A stretch of DNA of 64,000 nt from Carnobacterium funditum DSM 5970 (GTDB lineage Bacteria; Bacillota; Bacilli; Lactobacillales; Carnobacteriaceae): NCBI RefSeq assembly GCF_000744185.1, contig NZ_JQLL01000001.1, positions 62,001-126,000 on the forward strand. The letters are read 5' to 3'. Position 1 is the stretch's first letter; each line of letters begins with the position of its first letter. A program made the position numbers and the translations under genes. A model generated the notes under the pieces. The model had not been told where the DNA came from, searched no databases, and worked only from the letters and a program-made list of their open reading frames with translations. Shown here piece by piece: positions 26,734 to 35,495 of this stretch.

Positions 26734-27981
26734 ATGAACGACTTTACAAATTCGATTAGTACAGGATTCAATTCGTTTATGGGCTTTTTACCCACATTAT
26801 TAGGAGCCATTGCACTATTAATACTAGCTTGGATTATAGCCATTTTAGTACGTAAGGGCTCTCAAAAAGGCTTGAAGGCAGCTGGTTTTAATCGCCTATT
26901 AACAAAATGGGGGTTAGCAAGTTCAGACGAACAAGCAAACAATACCATTGATTCGATTAGTAAAGTACTTTATTACTTGGTCTGGTTAATTTTCATACCT
27001 GGCGTGCTAAGTATGTTGGGCTTAAACGCTATTGCATCACCGATTACAAATATGTTTGATTCAGTGTTATCATTTATACCAAAATTATTCGCAGCAGCAG
27101 TTATCCTAGCACTTGGAATTTTCATCGGACGTTTTGTTAAAAATTTAGTGTACAATTTACTCATTACTTTAAATATTGATAAGTGGATTACTAAAATCAC
27201 AAGTTCTCAAGAGGTTGCTGATGATGCAACTCCTTCTGTAGAACAAAAAATGACAATTGCTAAAGTATTAGCAAACGTGGTTTATATCATTATACTTGTG
27301 CCAATTGTTACAGTAGCACTTGAAACATTGCAAATAAGAAGTATCTCAGAACCAATTATTATGGTGTTAAATCAAGTCTTAGCAGCTATCCCTAACGTGA
27401 TTGTAGCCGTTATTTTAATTGGCGTAGGCGTTGTGTTAGCTAAGTTTGTTGGAGATTTAATTTCAGGTTTGCTAGAAGGAACGGGTATTAATAAGTTAAA
27501 TAAATACATGAAAACTTCTGGAACAATGACGACAACCTTTAACCTAGCTAAAGTTATTGGACAAATTATTCAAGCTATTCTAATTGTATTCTTTGTTGTT
27601 GAAGCGTTGAATGTTTTAAACTTAGAAGTCTTAAATACTATCGGGACAGCAGTTATTGCTTACTTGCCACTTGTGCTTAGTGCCTTGATCATTCTAGGCA
27701 TTGGTCTAATGGGTGGAACATTATTAGGAAACTTTATTACTCAAACAACTGGTAGTCGTATGTCAGGGAACATTATTAAGTATATTCTAATCGTAATGGC
27801 AGTCTTCATGGGACTTGATCAACTGAAGTTTGCTACAAGTATTGTTAATTATGCTTTCTTATTGATTCTTGGAGGACTATCCGTAGCCTTTGCTATTTCA
27901 TTCGGTATTGGCGGTCGCGAGTTTGCCAAACGTCAACTAGAAAAAATAGAAGCAAAAGTAGAAAAAGAGCAAGATAAATAG
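26734..27981 (+). CDS. TM-helix-repeat protein, mechanosensitive-channel related
   Basis: A 415-aa membrane protein built from repeats of the conserved TM-helix domain (PF05552 type). Each repeat is a hydrophobic helix followed by a Gly-rich GxxxGRxVxxL segment, visible in AAVILALGIFIGRFVKNLVY, in VAVILIGVGVVLAKFVGDLI and in LSALIILGIGLMGGTLLGNF. Such proteins relate to small-conductance mechanosensitive channels but lack the cytosolic MscS beta domain. The C-terminus is charged (KRQLEKIEAKVEKEQDK). Role in osmotic or envelope stress is inferred. The SD AAGGAGAGG precedes ATG 26734. Confidence 0.82.
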   Translation: MNDFTNSISTGFNSFMGFLPTLLGAIALLILAWIIAILVRKGSQKGLKAAGFNRLLTKWGLASSDEQANNTIDSISKVLYYLVWLIFIPGVLSMLGLNAIASPITNMFDSVLSFIPKLFAAAVILALGIFIGRFVKNLVYNLLITLNIDKWITKITSSQEVADDATPSVEQKMTIAKVLANVVYIIILVPIVTVALETLQIRSISEPIIMVLNQVLAAIPNVIVAVILIGVGVVLAKFVGDLISGLLEGTGINKLNKYMKTSGTMTTTFNLAKVIGQIIQAILIVFFVVEALNVLNLEVLNTIGTAVIAYLPLVLSALIILGIGLMGGTLLGNFITQTTGSRMSGNIIKYILIVMAVFMGLDQLKFATSIVNYAFLLILGGLSVAFAISFGIGGREFAKRQLEKIEAKVEKEQDK

Positions 27982-28027
27982 GAAGGTATCCCTATTGCAA
28001 GTTTTAACCGATTGAATAAATGAGTCA

Positions 28028-28066
28028 GCTTGATTTTCGTAACTGAAAATCAAGCTTATTTTTTTT
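28028..28066 (+). terminator. Terminator after the TM-helix gene
   Basis: AGCTTGATTTTC/GAAAATCAAGCT (28028-28039 with 28045-28056), then TATTTTTTTT. Confidence 0.9.
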
Positions 28067-28360
28067 ATTGAAAAACACGAAATCCCTATACAAAAGGCAT
28101 TTTATGATTCACAAACAACTTAATATGCTACACTATATAATATAATAAGAAGAAAAAAGTAACTCACCTTGGAAAAAGCACCATAATCCATATTTTTGAT
28201 GAAATAGATAAAAAGTCCCTTACTACTAGCATTAAGCGACAGTTCATATTTTATTATTTAGCAAACAGTTGAAAAATATAAAAATTTAGTTACTGTACTC
28301 TATCAGATCGACAAGTTAGAGCACGAAGTAAGGCAACTGAGCTATTTTTAAATCTAAATG

Positions 28361-28592
28361 TACCAGTGAGGAGTTAGTTGAACCTAGCTGATACAGGTTG
28401 GTTGATCTTTGACCAGTGTCGGAGAAGGAATATCTTTCACTGGGCTATTTTTGTACACCAACAGGAAATGATAAGCTAATTAGCACTATGAAATCGGTAC
28501 ATGTTTTATAGTAGAGAAGAAAAATCAGGTGAAAGATGTGCTGCATGCGTAGGTATTCTAAAACACTGCCTCTAATGTAGGTGGACATTAGG
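28361..28592 (+). promoter_or_regulatory. Structured leader candidate upstream of DUF1538
   Basis: The 580-bp gap before the DUF1538 gene contains CCAGTG at both 28363 and 28413, each able to pair with CACTGG (28438-28443), which is followed by GCTATTTTT like a terminator. An inner AACCT/AGGTT stem and a later CTAATGT/ACATTAG hairpin (near 28573-28591) are also present. Mutually exclusive pairing of this sort would suit attenuation or a riboswitch. No known riboswitch consensus was recognised. Confidence 0.3.
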
Positions 28593-28671
28593 TAAGCAAT
28601 CAAAGTTCAATAGCGAAATAAGTTAGTTAAAGTTAGAAAAGTAATTTTTGAAAAGTAAAAAGAGAGGGATT

Positions 28672-30180
28672 GTGTTTCATTTGAATAGTTTAACAGAGAA
28701 GTTTAAAGAAGTTTTATTAGCCGTGTTACCGATTGTAGCCATTGTTATTATCTTACACCTGACGATTGCACCTTTGGAAACAAACTTATTGATAAAGTTT
28801 TTATTGGGGGCTTTATGTATTGTTGTTGGTTTGGCTATTTTTTTATTGGGAACAGATATTGGAATCACTCCAATAGGATCTCAGTTAGGTAAAGGAGTAG
28901 CTAAAAGCAATAAAATCTGGGTTGTTATTGTCGCTGGATTAGCGTTGGGATTCTTTATATCCATAGCAGAACCTGATTTGCATATTTTAGGCAAACAAAT
29001 TGCTGCGGTAACAGGTGGCGTTATATCGAGTAACAGTATTTTGTTAAATGTATCACTGGGAATTGCAGTAATGATAACAATTGGGTTACTTAGAATAGTA
29101 TTTAGTTTTCCTCTGTACAAAATGTTGACAGGGATTTATCTCGTAATTTTTATTTTATCTTTATTCACATCCAACGAGTTCTTGTCGATAGCATTTGATG
29201 CATCAGGTGCAACAACAGGCGCTTTAACGGTTCCATTTATGTTGGCACTGGCTTTAGGTGTTTCCTCATTAAAAAAAGTAGGGAAAAAATCTAAAGAAGA
29301 TAGTTTTGGATTGGTAGGTATCGCTTCATCCGGTGCGATTATTGCTGTGATGCTAATGAATATCTTGGGAGGAGAAAGAGAAGTCCAAGGTGCCTTAGAC
29401 GTGAATCCAAATGAAACCATCTCGATCCTTCAATCGTTTATCACAACAATTCCAACGATTTCAAAAGAGATCTTTATAGCCTTGTTTCCAATCTTAGCTA
29501 TTTTTATAGGCTATCAATTGTTCTTTTTAAAATTATCTAAAAAGAAGCTAATAAAAATTTTAAAAGGTGTTGTCTATGTTTTTATCGGGTTAGTTTTATT
29601 CTTAGTAGGAGTCAATGCTGGTTTTATGGAAGTCGGTAGTGTCATTGGCTACACCATTGCCTCACGGGATAACCCGGTTTATTTACTCTTAATTTCTTTT
29701 GTGTTAGGATTGGTGACGATATTAGCAGAGCCAGCAGTGTACGTTTTAACGCATCAAATTGAAGAAGTAACGCAAGGTTATGTGAAACGGAAAATTATTT
29801 TATTAGCCTTATCACTTGGTGTTGGGACAGCTGTACTGTTGTCGATGGTACGGATATTAATCCCTAATTTACTGCTTTGGCATATGTTGCTGCCAGGCTA
29901 TATGCTGGCTATTGGTTTAATGTACGTTATACCAAGAATGTTTGTGGGAATGGCTTTTGATGCCGGTGGTGTTGCTTCAGGTCCAATGACAGCAACGTTT
30001 ATTTTGGCATTTGTCCAAGGAGCGGCTCAAGCGATTGAAGGAGCAGATGTATTAATGGACGGTTTTGGAATGATTGCGATGGTCGCTATGATGCCAATCA
30101 TTACGTTGCAATTACTCGGGTTGATCTTTAAGTTGAAATCTAGAAAGGGTGGACTTCAAAAAAATGGAAATAAAAAATGA
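28672..30180 (+). CDS. DUF1538 membrane protein (putative transporter)
   Basis: A protein of about 502 residues with two similar membrane halves. Each half holds an AEPxxxxLxxQI element (ISIAEPDLHILGKQIAAVTG and ILAEPAVYVLTHQIEEVTQG) and an AFDAxGxxxGxxTVPF-like element (AFDASGATTGALTVPF and AFDAGGVASGPMTATF). This is the DUF1538 duplication. The family is thought to transport a solute, but none is proven. The start is uncertain: GTG 28672 is close behind GAGAGGG, TTG 28681 is 12 bases from it, and TTG 28648 lacks an SD. Its stop overlaps the next gene, which encodes a PII-like protein, so the two are translationally coupled and the PII protein probably gates this transporter. Confidence 0.85.
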   Translation: MFHLNSLTEKFKEVLLAVLPIVAIVIILHLTIAPLETNLLIKFLLGALCIVVGLAIFLLGTDIGITPIGSQLGKGVAKSNKIWVVIVAGLALGFFISIAEPDLHILGKQIAAVTGGVISSNSILLNVSLGIAVMITIGLLRIVFSFPLYKMLTGIYLVIFILSLFTSNEFLSIAFDASGATTGALTVPFMLALALGVSSLKKVGKKSKEDSFGLVGIASSGAIIAVMLMNILGGEREVQGALDVNPNETISILQSFITTIPTISKEIFIALFPILAIFIGYQLFFLKLSKKKLIKILKGVVYVFIGLVLFLVGVNAGFMEVGSVIGYTIASRDNPVYLLLISFVLGLVTILAEPAVYVLTHQIEEVTQGYVKRKIILLALSLGVGTAVLLSMVRILIPNLLLWHMLLPGYMLAIGLMYVIPRMFVGMAFDAGGVASGPMTATFILAFVQGAAQAIEGADVLMDGFGMIAMVAMMPIITLQLLGLIFKLKSRKGGLQKNGNKK

Positions 30181-30838
30181 TGTCATTCTTAGAATAGACT
30201 ATGAAATAATTTGCGTTATTGTTAATGATGGAAAAGGCAGTAGAGTATTAAAAATCGGGAAGCAAAATGGTATTTCTGGAGGAACTATTTTTTATGGACA
30301 AGGAACCATTAAGAATCATGTTCTTAAGTTGTTAGGACTAGAGGATGTTCGAAAAGAAATTGTGATTTTAGCAGCTGACAAAAAAGTAGTAAAAGAAGCA
30401 CTCGAAGATTTCACTAAAAAATTAAATTTAGATAAGCGCAATCAAGGCATTATTTTTACCGTTCCGATTGCCAATCTTTTAGGCAACAAACAGTGTGTTT
30501 ATTCACAAAATGCAATCAGCAGAAAGGTTGATCAAGTTATGTACCAAGCCATTTTTACTATTGTGGATTCTGGAAGATCGGAAGAAGTTATTGCAGCAGC
30601 AGTTGCGGCTGGCGCTCAAGGTGGAACCGTCATTAATGGTCGAGGAGCGGGTAGCCACGAAATGAGCAAACTCTTTTCAATGGATATCGAACCAGAAAAA
30701 GAAATTGTCCTAATCTTAACCGAGGCACAAACGACAGACGCGATTGTCGCATCAATTAGTTATGCGATGGAAATAGAAAAGCCAGGTAACGGAGTACTAT
30801 TTACGTTAGATGTAAATAATACGAAAGGCCTATTTTAA
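30164..30838 (+). CDS. Tandem PII-like signalling protein
   Basis: A 224-aa cytosolic protein made of two PII-type (GlnB/CutA-like) domains. The first, about residues 1-105, has YEIICVIVNDGKGSRVLKIG and GGTIFYGQGT. The second, about 120-224, has YQAIFTIVDSGRSEEVIAAA, then AGAQGGTVINGRGAG, a PII-like T-loop/B-loop segment. PII proteins are usually single-domain trimers, so a fused pair is unusual. The start overlaps the DUF1538 stop by 17 bp, with AAAGGGTGG upstream. By analogy with PII-transporter pairs such as GlnK-AmtB it should bind a nucleotide or small metabolite and regulate the DUF1538 protein. No PII-type uridylylation-site tyrosine was recognised. Confidence 0.8.
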   Translation: MEIKNDVILRIDYEIICVIVNDGKGSRVLKIGKQNGISGGTIFYGQGTIKNHVLKLLGLEDVRKEIVILAADKKVVKEALEDFTKKLNLDKRNQGIIFTVPIANLLGNKQCVYSQNAISRKVDQVMYQAIFTIVDSGRSEEVIAAAVAAGAQGGTVINGRGAGSHEMSKLFSMDIEPEKEIVLILTEAQTTDAIVASISYAMEIEKPGNGVLFTLDVNNTKGLF

Positions 30839-30848
30839 AAAGAGGGTT

Positions 30849-30890
30849 AAAAAAAGTTCGCTACACAATTGTGCAGGAGGACTTTTTTTT
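30849..30890 (+). terminator. Terminator after the PII-like gene
   Basis: AAAAAAAGTTC pairs with GGACTTTTTTT (one G-U pair), with an inner ACAATTGT palindrome. Confidence 0.75.
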
Positions 30891-30933
30891 GACTTATTTA
30901 GGCATCAGATAACTCTTTTAATAACGAGTACTA

Positions 30934-30961
30934 TTGACACAAGATAGGATAACACTATAAA
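30934..30961 (+). promoter_or_regulatory. Promoter of the wHTH-PfkB/sipW region
   Basis: TTGACA (30934-30939), a 16-bp spacer and TATAAA (30956-30961), 50 bp before the ATG at 31011. Confidence 0.7.
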
Positions 30962-31010
30962 CTAATAATTAAATAAATAAAGTTTTTTATCGAAAACAGG
31001 GGGCCAGGTA

Positions 31011-32138
31011 ATGATACTAAATGAAAGAGAAAAGAAAATTTTAGCTGCTATTCGAAAAGACCCTTATATCAGTCAACAAGACTTAGCTGATCAAATTGGT
31101 TTATCACGCTCAACTATCGCAAATCTCATTTCTGGTTTAGTAAAAAAAGACTATCTTGTAGGAAAAGCGTATATTCTTGTTGAGAAAAAACCAGTAATTT
31201 GTATTGGTGCGGCTAATATTGACAGACGCTATAGCTTAGAAGAACCCTTTACTACGGGAACAATAACTGATGCGAAAGAACGGTTTATATTTGGTGGATG
31301 TGCTCGAAATGTCGCAGAAAATTTAGGTCGCTTAGGTATTGAACCGACTCTCCTCTCCATTGCAGGCAATGATGCATGTTGGCAACAAATTAAAGAACAT
31401 TCAGAACACTTTATGGATGTTTCACAAGTAGATATGATTGAAAACGAATCAACGGGTGTCTTTGTTGAAGTATTAGATACAAATGGGGCTGTTGAATTTG
31501 GCTTGACAGATATGAATATCTACAAATATATGACACCTGAATGGTTAAGCAAAAACTTCTCTCTTCTAAAAGAAGCCGAATACTTGGTGGCAGACTTGAA
31601 TTTACCTAAAGAAACGCTCGAACTATTGATTTCATTTAAAATAAAATACCAGATTCCATTAATTTTAATCTCTGTTTCTGTTTCCAGAATGAAAAATTTA
31701 CCAACTTGTTTAAACGGAGTAGATTTACTAATTGTAAAATACGATGAAACAGAAGCTTATCTTGACATGCCTGTAAATACAGCAGAAGAAATGAAGCAAG
31801 CCGCTTTAAAATGGTTAACTTTCGGCTTAAAAAGTGTAGCTGTAACTAAAAATGATGAAATGGTAACGTATATTACAGATAAAAAGAAAATTTATCAATA
31901 CGAAAATACACATGATGCAAATAAAAGTTACAATTGGGGTTTAAACGAAGCTGGCTGTGCAGGAATTATTTATGCCTACAAAAAAAGAAAATCGGCAAAA
32001 GAAAGAGTATTGACTGGTATAATAAATGCCTATCATACCTCTAAAACACTTCATCTTATTCGTCCAAATCTATCAGCCAGTCAATTAGAGCGAGACGTTA
32101 ATTTATTTTCTGAAGTTGAAAATGACTACCATGTTTAA
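31011..32138 (+). CDS. Winged-helix regulator fused to a PfkB-like domain with lost kinase motif
   Basis: A 375-aa protein. Residues 1-55 are an MarR/Lrp-like winged helix (ILAAIRKDPYISQQDLADQI, GLSRSTIANLISGLVKK). Residues 62-360 follow the PfkB sugar-kinase fold (VICIGAANIDRRYSLEEPF, FGGCARNVAENLGRLG). The domain order is that of YeiI/pseudouridine-kinase-like proteins. The second PfkB signature, normally TGAGDAFxAG with catalytic Asp, reads WGLNEAGCAGIIYAY here, so the GAGD anion hole and base become GLNE. It is probably not a kinase but a ligand-sensing regulator; that is inference. It lies 38 bp before sipW and may control that locus. Confidence 0.82.
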   Translation: MILNEREKKILAAIRKDPYISQQDLADQIGLSRSTIANLISGLVKKDYLVGKAYILVEKKPVICIGAANIDRRYSLEEPFTTGTITDAKERFIFGGCARNVAENLGRLGIEPTLLSIAGNDACWQQIKEHSEHFMDVSQVDMIENESTGVFVEVLDTNGAVEFGLTDMNIYKYMTPEWLSKNFSLLKEAEYLVADLNLPKETLELLISFKIKYQIPLILISVSVSRMKNLPTCLNGVDLLIVKYDETEAYLDMPVNTAEEMKQAALKWLTFGLKSVAVTKNDEMVTYITDKKKIYQYENTHDANKSYNWGLNEAGCAGIIYAYKKRKSAKERVLTGIINAYHTSKTLHLIRPNLSASQLERDVNLFSEVENDYHV

Positions 32139-32176
32139 AAAATGAAAAGATAACGCAAGCAAGTGGAGGATAAGGG

Positions 32177-32662
32177 ATGAAAATTTTTCAAAAAGCTATA
32201 CAAGGAATTGGGATAGTATTACTAGCTTTGTTTACCTTTATTATGCTACTTAATTTTTTATCTGCTCCAGATTCAAAAGGGTTGTTTGGATACAAAGGCT
32301 ATATTATTTTAAGTGGCAGTATGGAATCTGTTTTGACACCGGGTGACTTTATTATCGTCAAAGACCATCCTTATCAAACCATTAGAGAAAATGATGTCGT
32401 GACATTTGAAATGGAGAATAGGGTTATTACCCATAGAGTGATCAAATTATCCACTGCTGGTTTAACCACTAAGGGTGATGCCAATACAGTAGAAGATAAC
32501 AGCCAAGTAACAAAAAGAGACTATATAGGGACGTTAAAACTGGCTTTACCGTATATCGGTCGCATCATCCTTTTGCTACAAAAACCTTATATGATAGCGA
32601 TATACATTGTATTAATAGGGAGTTATTTTATCTTTAGCTCTTTCGATAAAAAGAAGAAATAG
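32177..32662 (+). CDS. sipW: SipW-type (ER-type) signal peptidase I
   Basis: A 161-aa membrane protease with an N-terminal helix (IQGIGIVLLALFTFIMLLNF) and a C-terminal helix (PYMIAIYIVLIGSYFIF). The catalytic serine is in ILSGSMESVLTPGDFI. The partner is His rather than Lys (NRVITHRVIK), which marks the Ser-His ER/SipW type rather than the common Ser-Lys type. The KGDANTVEDNSQV segment is the third family box. SipW-type enzymes process TasA/camelysin-family surface proteins, and two such proteins are encoded immediately downstream. The SD AAGTGGAGGA precedes ATG. Confidence 0.92.
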   Translation: MKIFQKAIQGIGIVLLALFTFIMLLNFLSAPDSKGLFGYKGYIILSGSMESVLTPGDFIIVKDHPYQTIRENDVVTFEMENRVITHRVIKLSTAGLTTKGDANTVEDNSQVTKRDYIGTLKLALPYIGRIILLLQKPYMIAIYIVLIGSYFIFSSFDKKKK

Positions 32663-32751
32663 AAAGTACGCCACTAGAATGTGTCTAAAATATGAAAAAA
32701 GAAAAGAAAAACAACAAAAAAATATTTATACACTAAAATCACTCTTTATAG

Positions 32752-32792
32752 CGATAAATGAATAAAAATTCATTTTATCGTTATTTTTTTTG
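32752..32792 (+). terminator. Terminator after sipW
   Basis: CGATAAATG/CATTTTATCG (32752-32760 with 32771-32780), then a long T run. Confidence 0.82.
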
Positions 32793-33213
32793 ATTTTCTT
32801 TTAATCGGCTATTTTTTAAAAAAGTTAAGTCTAAAATAAAAAGTTTTTTTAGTGAGTTTAGATGCGTATAAATTAAAAATAAAAAACAATAATTATAAAA
32901 TAAAAAATAATACAAGGAGTGTATACAATTATTTCTATTTAGAAAGACAATAGTTTACTATTATGATTTTTGATAAGTAATCAATTAGTAAAAAAAAAAC
33001 TAGAAAAATGATTAATACGGATATAAAAACTAATAATGGCGATGTAAAATTAATTATTTTGAGCATTTAAATAAACTTTAGTTTGGAAATCAACATGTAT
33101 ATTAATCTGAAAGGTGTTAATTGCCAACGTTTGATAAAAAATAACATATGAGATATATTGAGTTGACTAATAAATAAATAGAAATTAAATAATGTCAAGG
33201 GGGAAATAAAAAA
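32793..33213 (+). other. Long AT-rich leader of the fibre-protein genes
   Basis: About 420 bp of very AT-rich sequence with no reading frame, ending in AAGGGGG 9 bases before ATG 33214. A promoter must lie here since a terminator precedes it, but several AT-rich hexamers compete and none can be picked with confidence. Confidence 0.4.
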
Positions 33214-33762
33214 ATGAAAAAGAAATTATCGTTGTTATTGGGAGTCATCTTACTGATGGCTGGAACGGCTTATGGAACATGGGCATTATTCGGAGATACT
33301 AAAGAAGCGAATGTAGGGATAGATCTTAAATTAGGTAATCTTGAAATTACAAGTATAGAAAACGAATGGGTTTATAGTAGTAGTACAGCTGAAGGTAATA
33401 AAGAGAATAGCAAACAAATTAATCTGAATAACATTAGCCCTGGAGATACATTTACAAAAAAGTATAAAGTAGAGAATACTGGTAGTCTGCCAACAACGAT
33501 AAAGGTTTCCAACAATAATGAATATTCACCTGAAAAAAGTGCTTATAAAATTGCTATTGAGTCAATAAGTGATAATTTTGATTCAAATGGTACAAAACTT
33601 TTTAAGGATGCTACCACCGAGTTCAAAATGGTGGTTAAGGTACCTGAAGATTTAGGTAACGAATACAATATTACTGGAAAAGAAAAAGAGAATGAGGATG
33701 GAGCTATTCTAAAATATATGGAAAAAAATATTGTAGTTGAAGCTACACAAGTAACTGAATAA
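33214..33762 (+). CDS. TasA/camelysin-family surface protein, SipW-dependent
   Basis: A 182-aa secreted protein. The signal peptide MKKKLSLLLGVILLMAGTAYG is followed by TWALFGDTKEANVGIDLKLG, the characteristic segment after which SipW cuts in TasA/CalY proteins. The mature part has alternating beta strands with NNISPGDTFTKKYKVENTG, the conserved sandwich strand and turn of the family. Related proteins form extracellular fibres in biofilm matrix. It lies downstream of sipW and upstream of a second, similar gene. There is no LPxTG anchor. Fibre formation here is inferred. Confidence 0.88.
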   Translation: MKKKLSLLLGVILLMAGTAYGTWALFGDTKEANVGIDLKLGNLEITSIENEWVYSSSTAEGNKENSKQINLNNISPGDTFTKKYKVENTGSLPTTIKVSNNNEYSPEKSAYKIAIESISDNFDSNGTKLFKDATTEFKMVVKVPEDLGNEYNITGKEKENEDGAILKYMEKNIVVEATQVTE

Positions 33763-33832
33763 ATAATAATCAATAAATCCTTAAGTAGACTCAGTCTATT
33801 TGGGATTTTATTTAACTGAAGGAGGAAATGAA

Positions 33833-34443
33833 ATGATAAAAGTAAAACAGAATAGTAAATTAATGCTTATTTTAAGTATCATTTTGGTTTTATTTTTGTT
33901 TACTCCTTCGTTATCTGCAAGTGCTCATTTCAAAGATTCTGTTAGTACAGAGATAGGTATTCAATTAAAACTAGGGAATCTAGCTTTGTTGCCAGCGAAT
34001 GACGAGACCGTTAATGGCATAGCTTATTCAGGTAACACTCCGCTTAATCTTTCTTCGCATGTTTTAAAGAATAGCGGCACATTGAATGGGAAAGTAGCCT
34101 ATAAGATTACGGTATCAGAAAAAGATTCAGCTGAACCAGCTAAAGATACCGATAATGTAAAAGTTATCTTGGAAGCTGATTCTAATAAAAAAGATATGAT
34201 TCAATCTGTCACAACAAGTAAAACTGGAGAATATACCTTTTTGAAAAATACTAATGGTGATGATTATATTCTTGTACCAGATCAAAATAAAGAACTACCT
34301 ATTTCAATAGCCATTCAAAGCGATGCTAAACCAGAAAAAGACCTTGAACTAGAAGTGACCGTAACTTTTTTGTTAGTTTTAGCTAACGCAGCTGAACCTA
34401 CTAATACGGGGTTTCATGATACAGTTTCTTTTAAACATCTGAT
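33833..34443 (+). pseudogene. Second TasA-like surface protein, 3' end cut by an IS30 element
   Basis: Begins at ATG 33833 after GGAGG. The signal peptide (LMLILSIILVLFLFTPSLSA) leads to SAHFKDSVSTEIGIQLKLGN, parallel to GDTKEANVGIDLKLGN of the previous protein. About 203 codons remain before the element; the last native residues are TGFHDTVSFKH. Beyond that the frame runs 14 codons into the terminal inverted repeat of the IS and stops. A hairpin (about 33776-33811) between the two fibre genes may cut expression of this one. The fragment may still be secreted, but its C-terminus is altered. Confidence 0.8.
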
Positions 34444-35493
34444 TTGTCAAATTAAGCTATACAAAATATCTTCATCCATGTAACTCATAAAAACTTCCAG
34501 CGGTGTTTGGTAATTTAATGACTTTCTTGGAATTATATTCCGTTTGTGTGCAACAGACGATACGAAAGCCTGATCAACTTCGTTGAAATCCATTTCTTTT
34601 GGCAATCCATCTTTTCGAAGAAGCCCATTAGAATTCTCGTTTAAAGCTCGTTGTGAAGGCGTTCCAGGGTCAGCGAAGTAGATAGCGACATCATGCTGGT
34701 TGCACAAAGATTTCCAGTTGGAGAACTCCTTACCGCAATCAAAAGTAATTGATTTGAATAATTTTTTTGGTATGGATTGGAACCATTGATTCATAGCACT
34801 CTCAATGTCGCAGGCTTTACGCCCTTTGGGCTTTAAGGTAATGATAGCTTTCGATAAAATCTCTACTAGAGTAATGACCGCACTTTTGTGGCGGACACCT
34901 ACAATGGTATCTCCTTCGATATGACCAAATTCTTCTTTAAATGTTGGATAATCTATTATTCTTTCAGAGATATTTCGTTTATAAGCTTGTCTACCTCTAC
35001 GTTCTTGATGTCCGTTAGGCTTTCTTTTCCCTTTCATTGGAAGGGTAGCTTCATCGAATGTTTTTTCTTTAAATTGTCTATAAAGTGTTCGTACGGAACA
35101 GTCTATTGTCATTTCTTTACGGCCAATAATGACATCAGGCGTCCAGCCTTCAGCTACTTTTTCCTTGATATAAAGATGTTGTTCTTCTGGTAAAACAACT
35201 TTTTCGCGTCCACACTGCTTCTTGTTTTTCTTATACCGTAGGTAATACTCGAAAGCTGTATGTCCTGCTCTGAAGAACCTGATAACATTATTAATCGGTG
35301 TTCGAGTACGATTCAAGTAAGCAGCTATTTTAGCAACTGGAATACCTTGATGGTAATAAGCTTCTATCATCACTAGTTCATCCATGGTAATATGGGTATA
35401 GGTCATTTGTGATCACTCCTTGTTTTCTATGGTTGGAAATACAATTAGAGTGTATCACGAATGGCTTTTTTATTTGTATAGCTTAATCTTACA
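34444..35493 (-). mobile_element. IS30-family insertion sequence, about 1.05 kb
   Basis: Terminal inverted repeats are visible: the left end has ATTAAGCTATACAAA (within 34444-34466), and the right end carries the reverse complement of the same core (35473-35493). One complete transposase lies inside on the minus strand. A 2-bp AT on both sides (34442-34443 and 35494-35495) is a possible target duplication. The element sits in the SipW-dependent surface-protein locus and has cut it. Confidence 0.88.
34447..35406 (-). CDS. IS30-family transposase
   Basis: A 319-aa intact transposase. The N-terminal helix-turn-helix region (MDELVMIEAYYHQGIPVAKI, AAYLNRTRTPINNVIRF) is followed by the IS30 DDE domain. 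The acidic residues appear in FGHIEGDTIVG, in SITFDCGKEFSNW and in NENSNGLLRKDG, the order and context expected for IS30. The gene fills the element, and its stop lies in the left inverted repeat. No frameshift is present, so the element may still be active. Confidence 0.93.
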   Translation of the reverse strand: MTYTHITMDELVMIEAYYHQGIPVAKIAAYLNRTRTPINNVIRFFRAGHTAFEYYLRYKKNKKQCGREKVVLPEEQHLYIKEKVAEGWTPDVIIGRKEMTIDCSVRTLYRQFKEKTFDEATLPMKGKRKPNGHQERRGRQAYKRNISERIIDYPTFKEEFGHIEGDTIVGVRHKSAVITLVEILSKAIITLKPKGRKACDIESAMNQWFQSIPKKLFKSITFDCGKEFSNWKSLCNQHDVAIYFADPGTPSQRALNENSNGLLRKDGLPKEMDFNEVDQAFVSSVAHKRNIIPRKSLNYQTPLEVFMSYMDEDILYSLI

Positions 35494-35495
35494 AT

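Noticed and set aside
28150-28647. Known riboswitch (ydaO, ykkC, yybP or T-box) before DUF1538
   Set aside because: None of the conserved core sequences of these classes was found; only generic competing stems are present, so it is listed as a candidate leader only.
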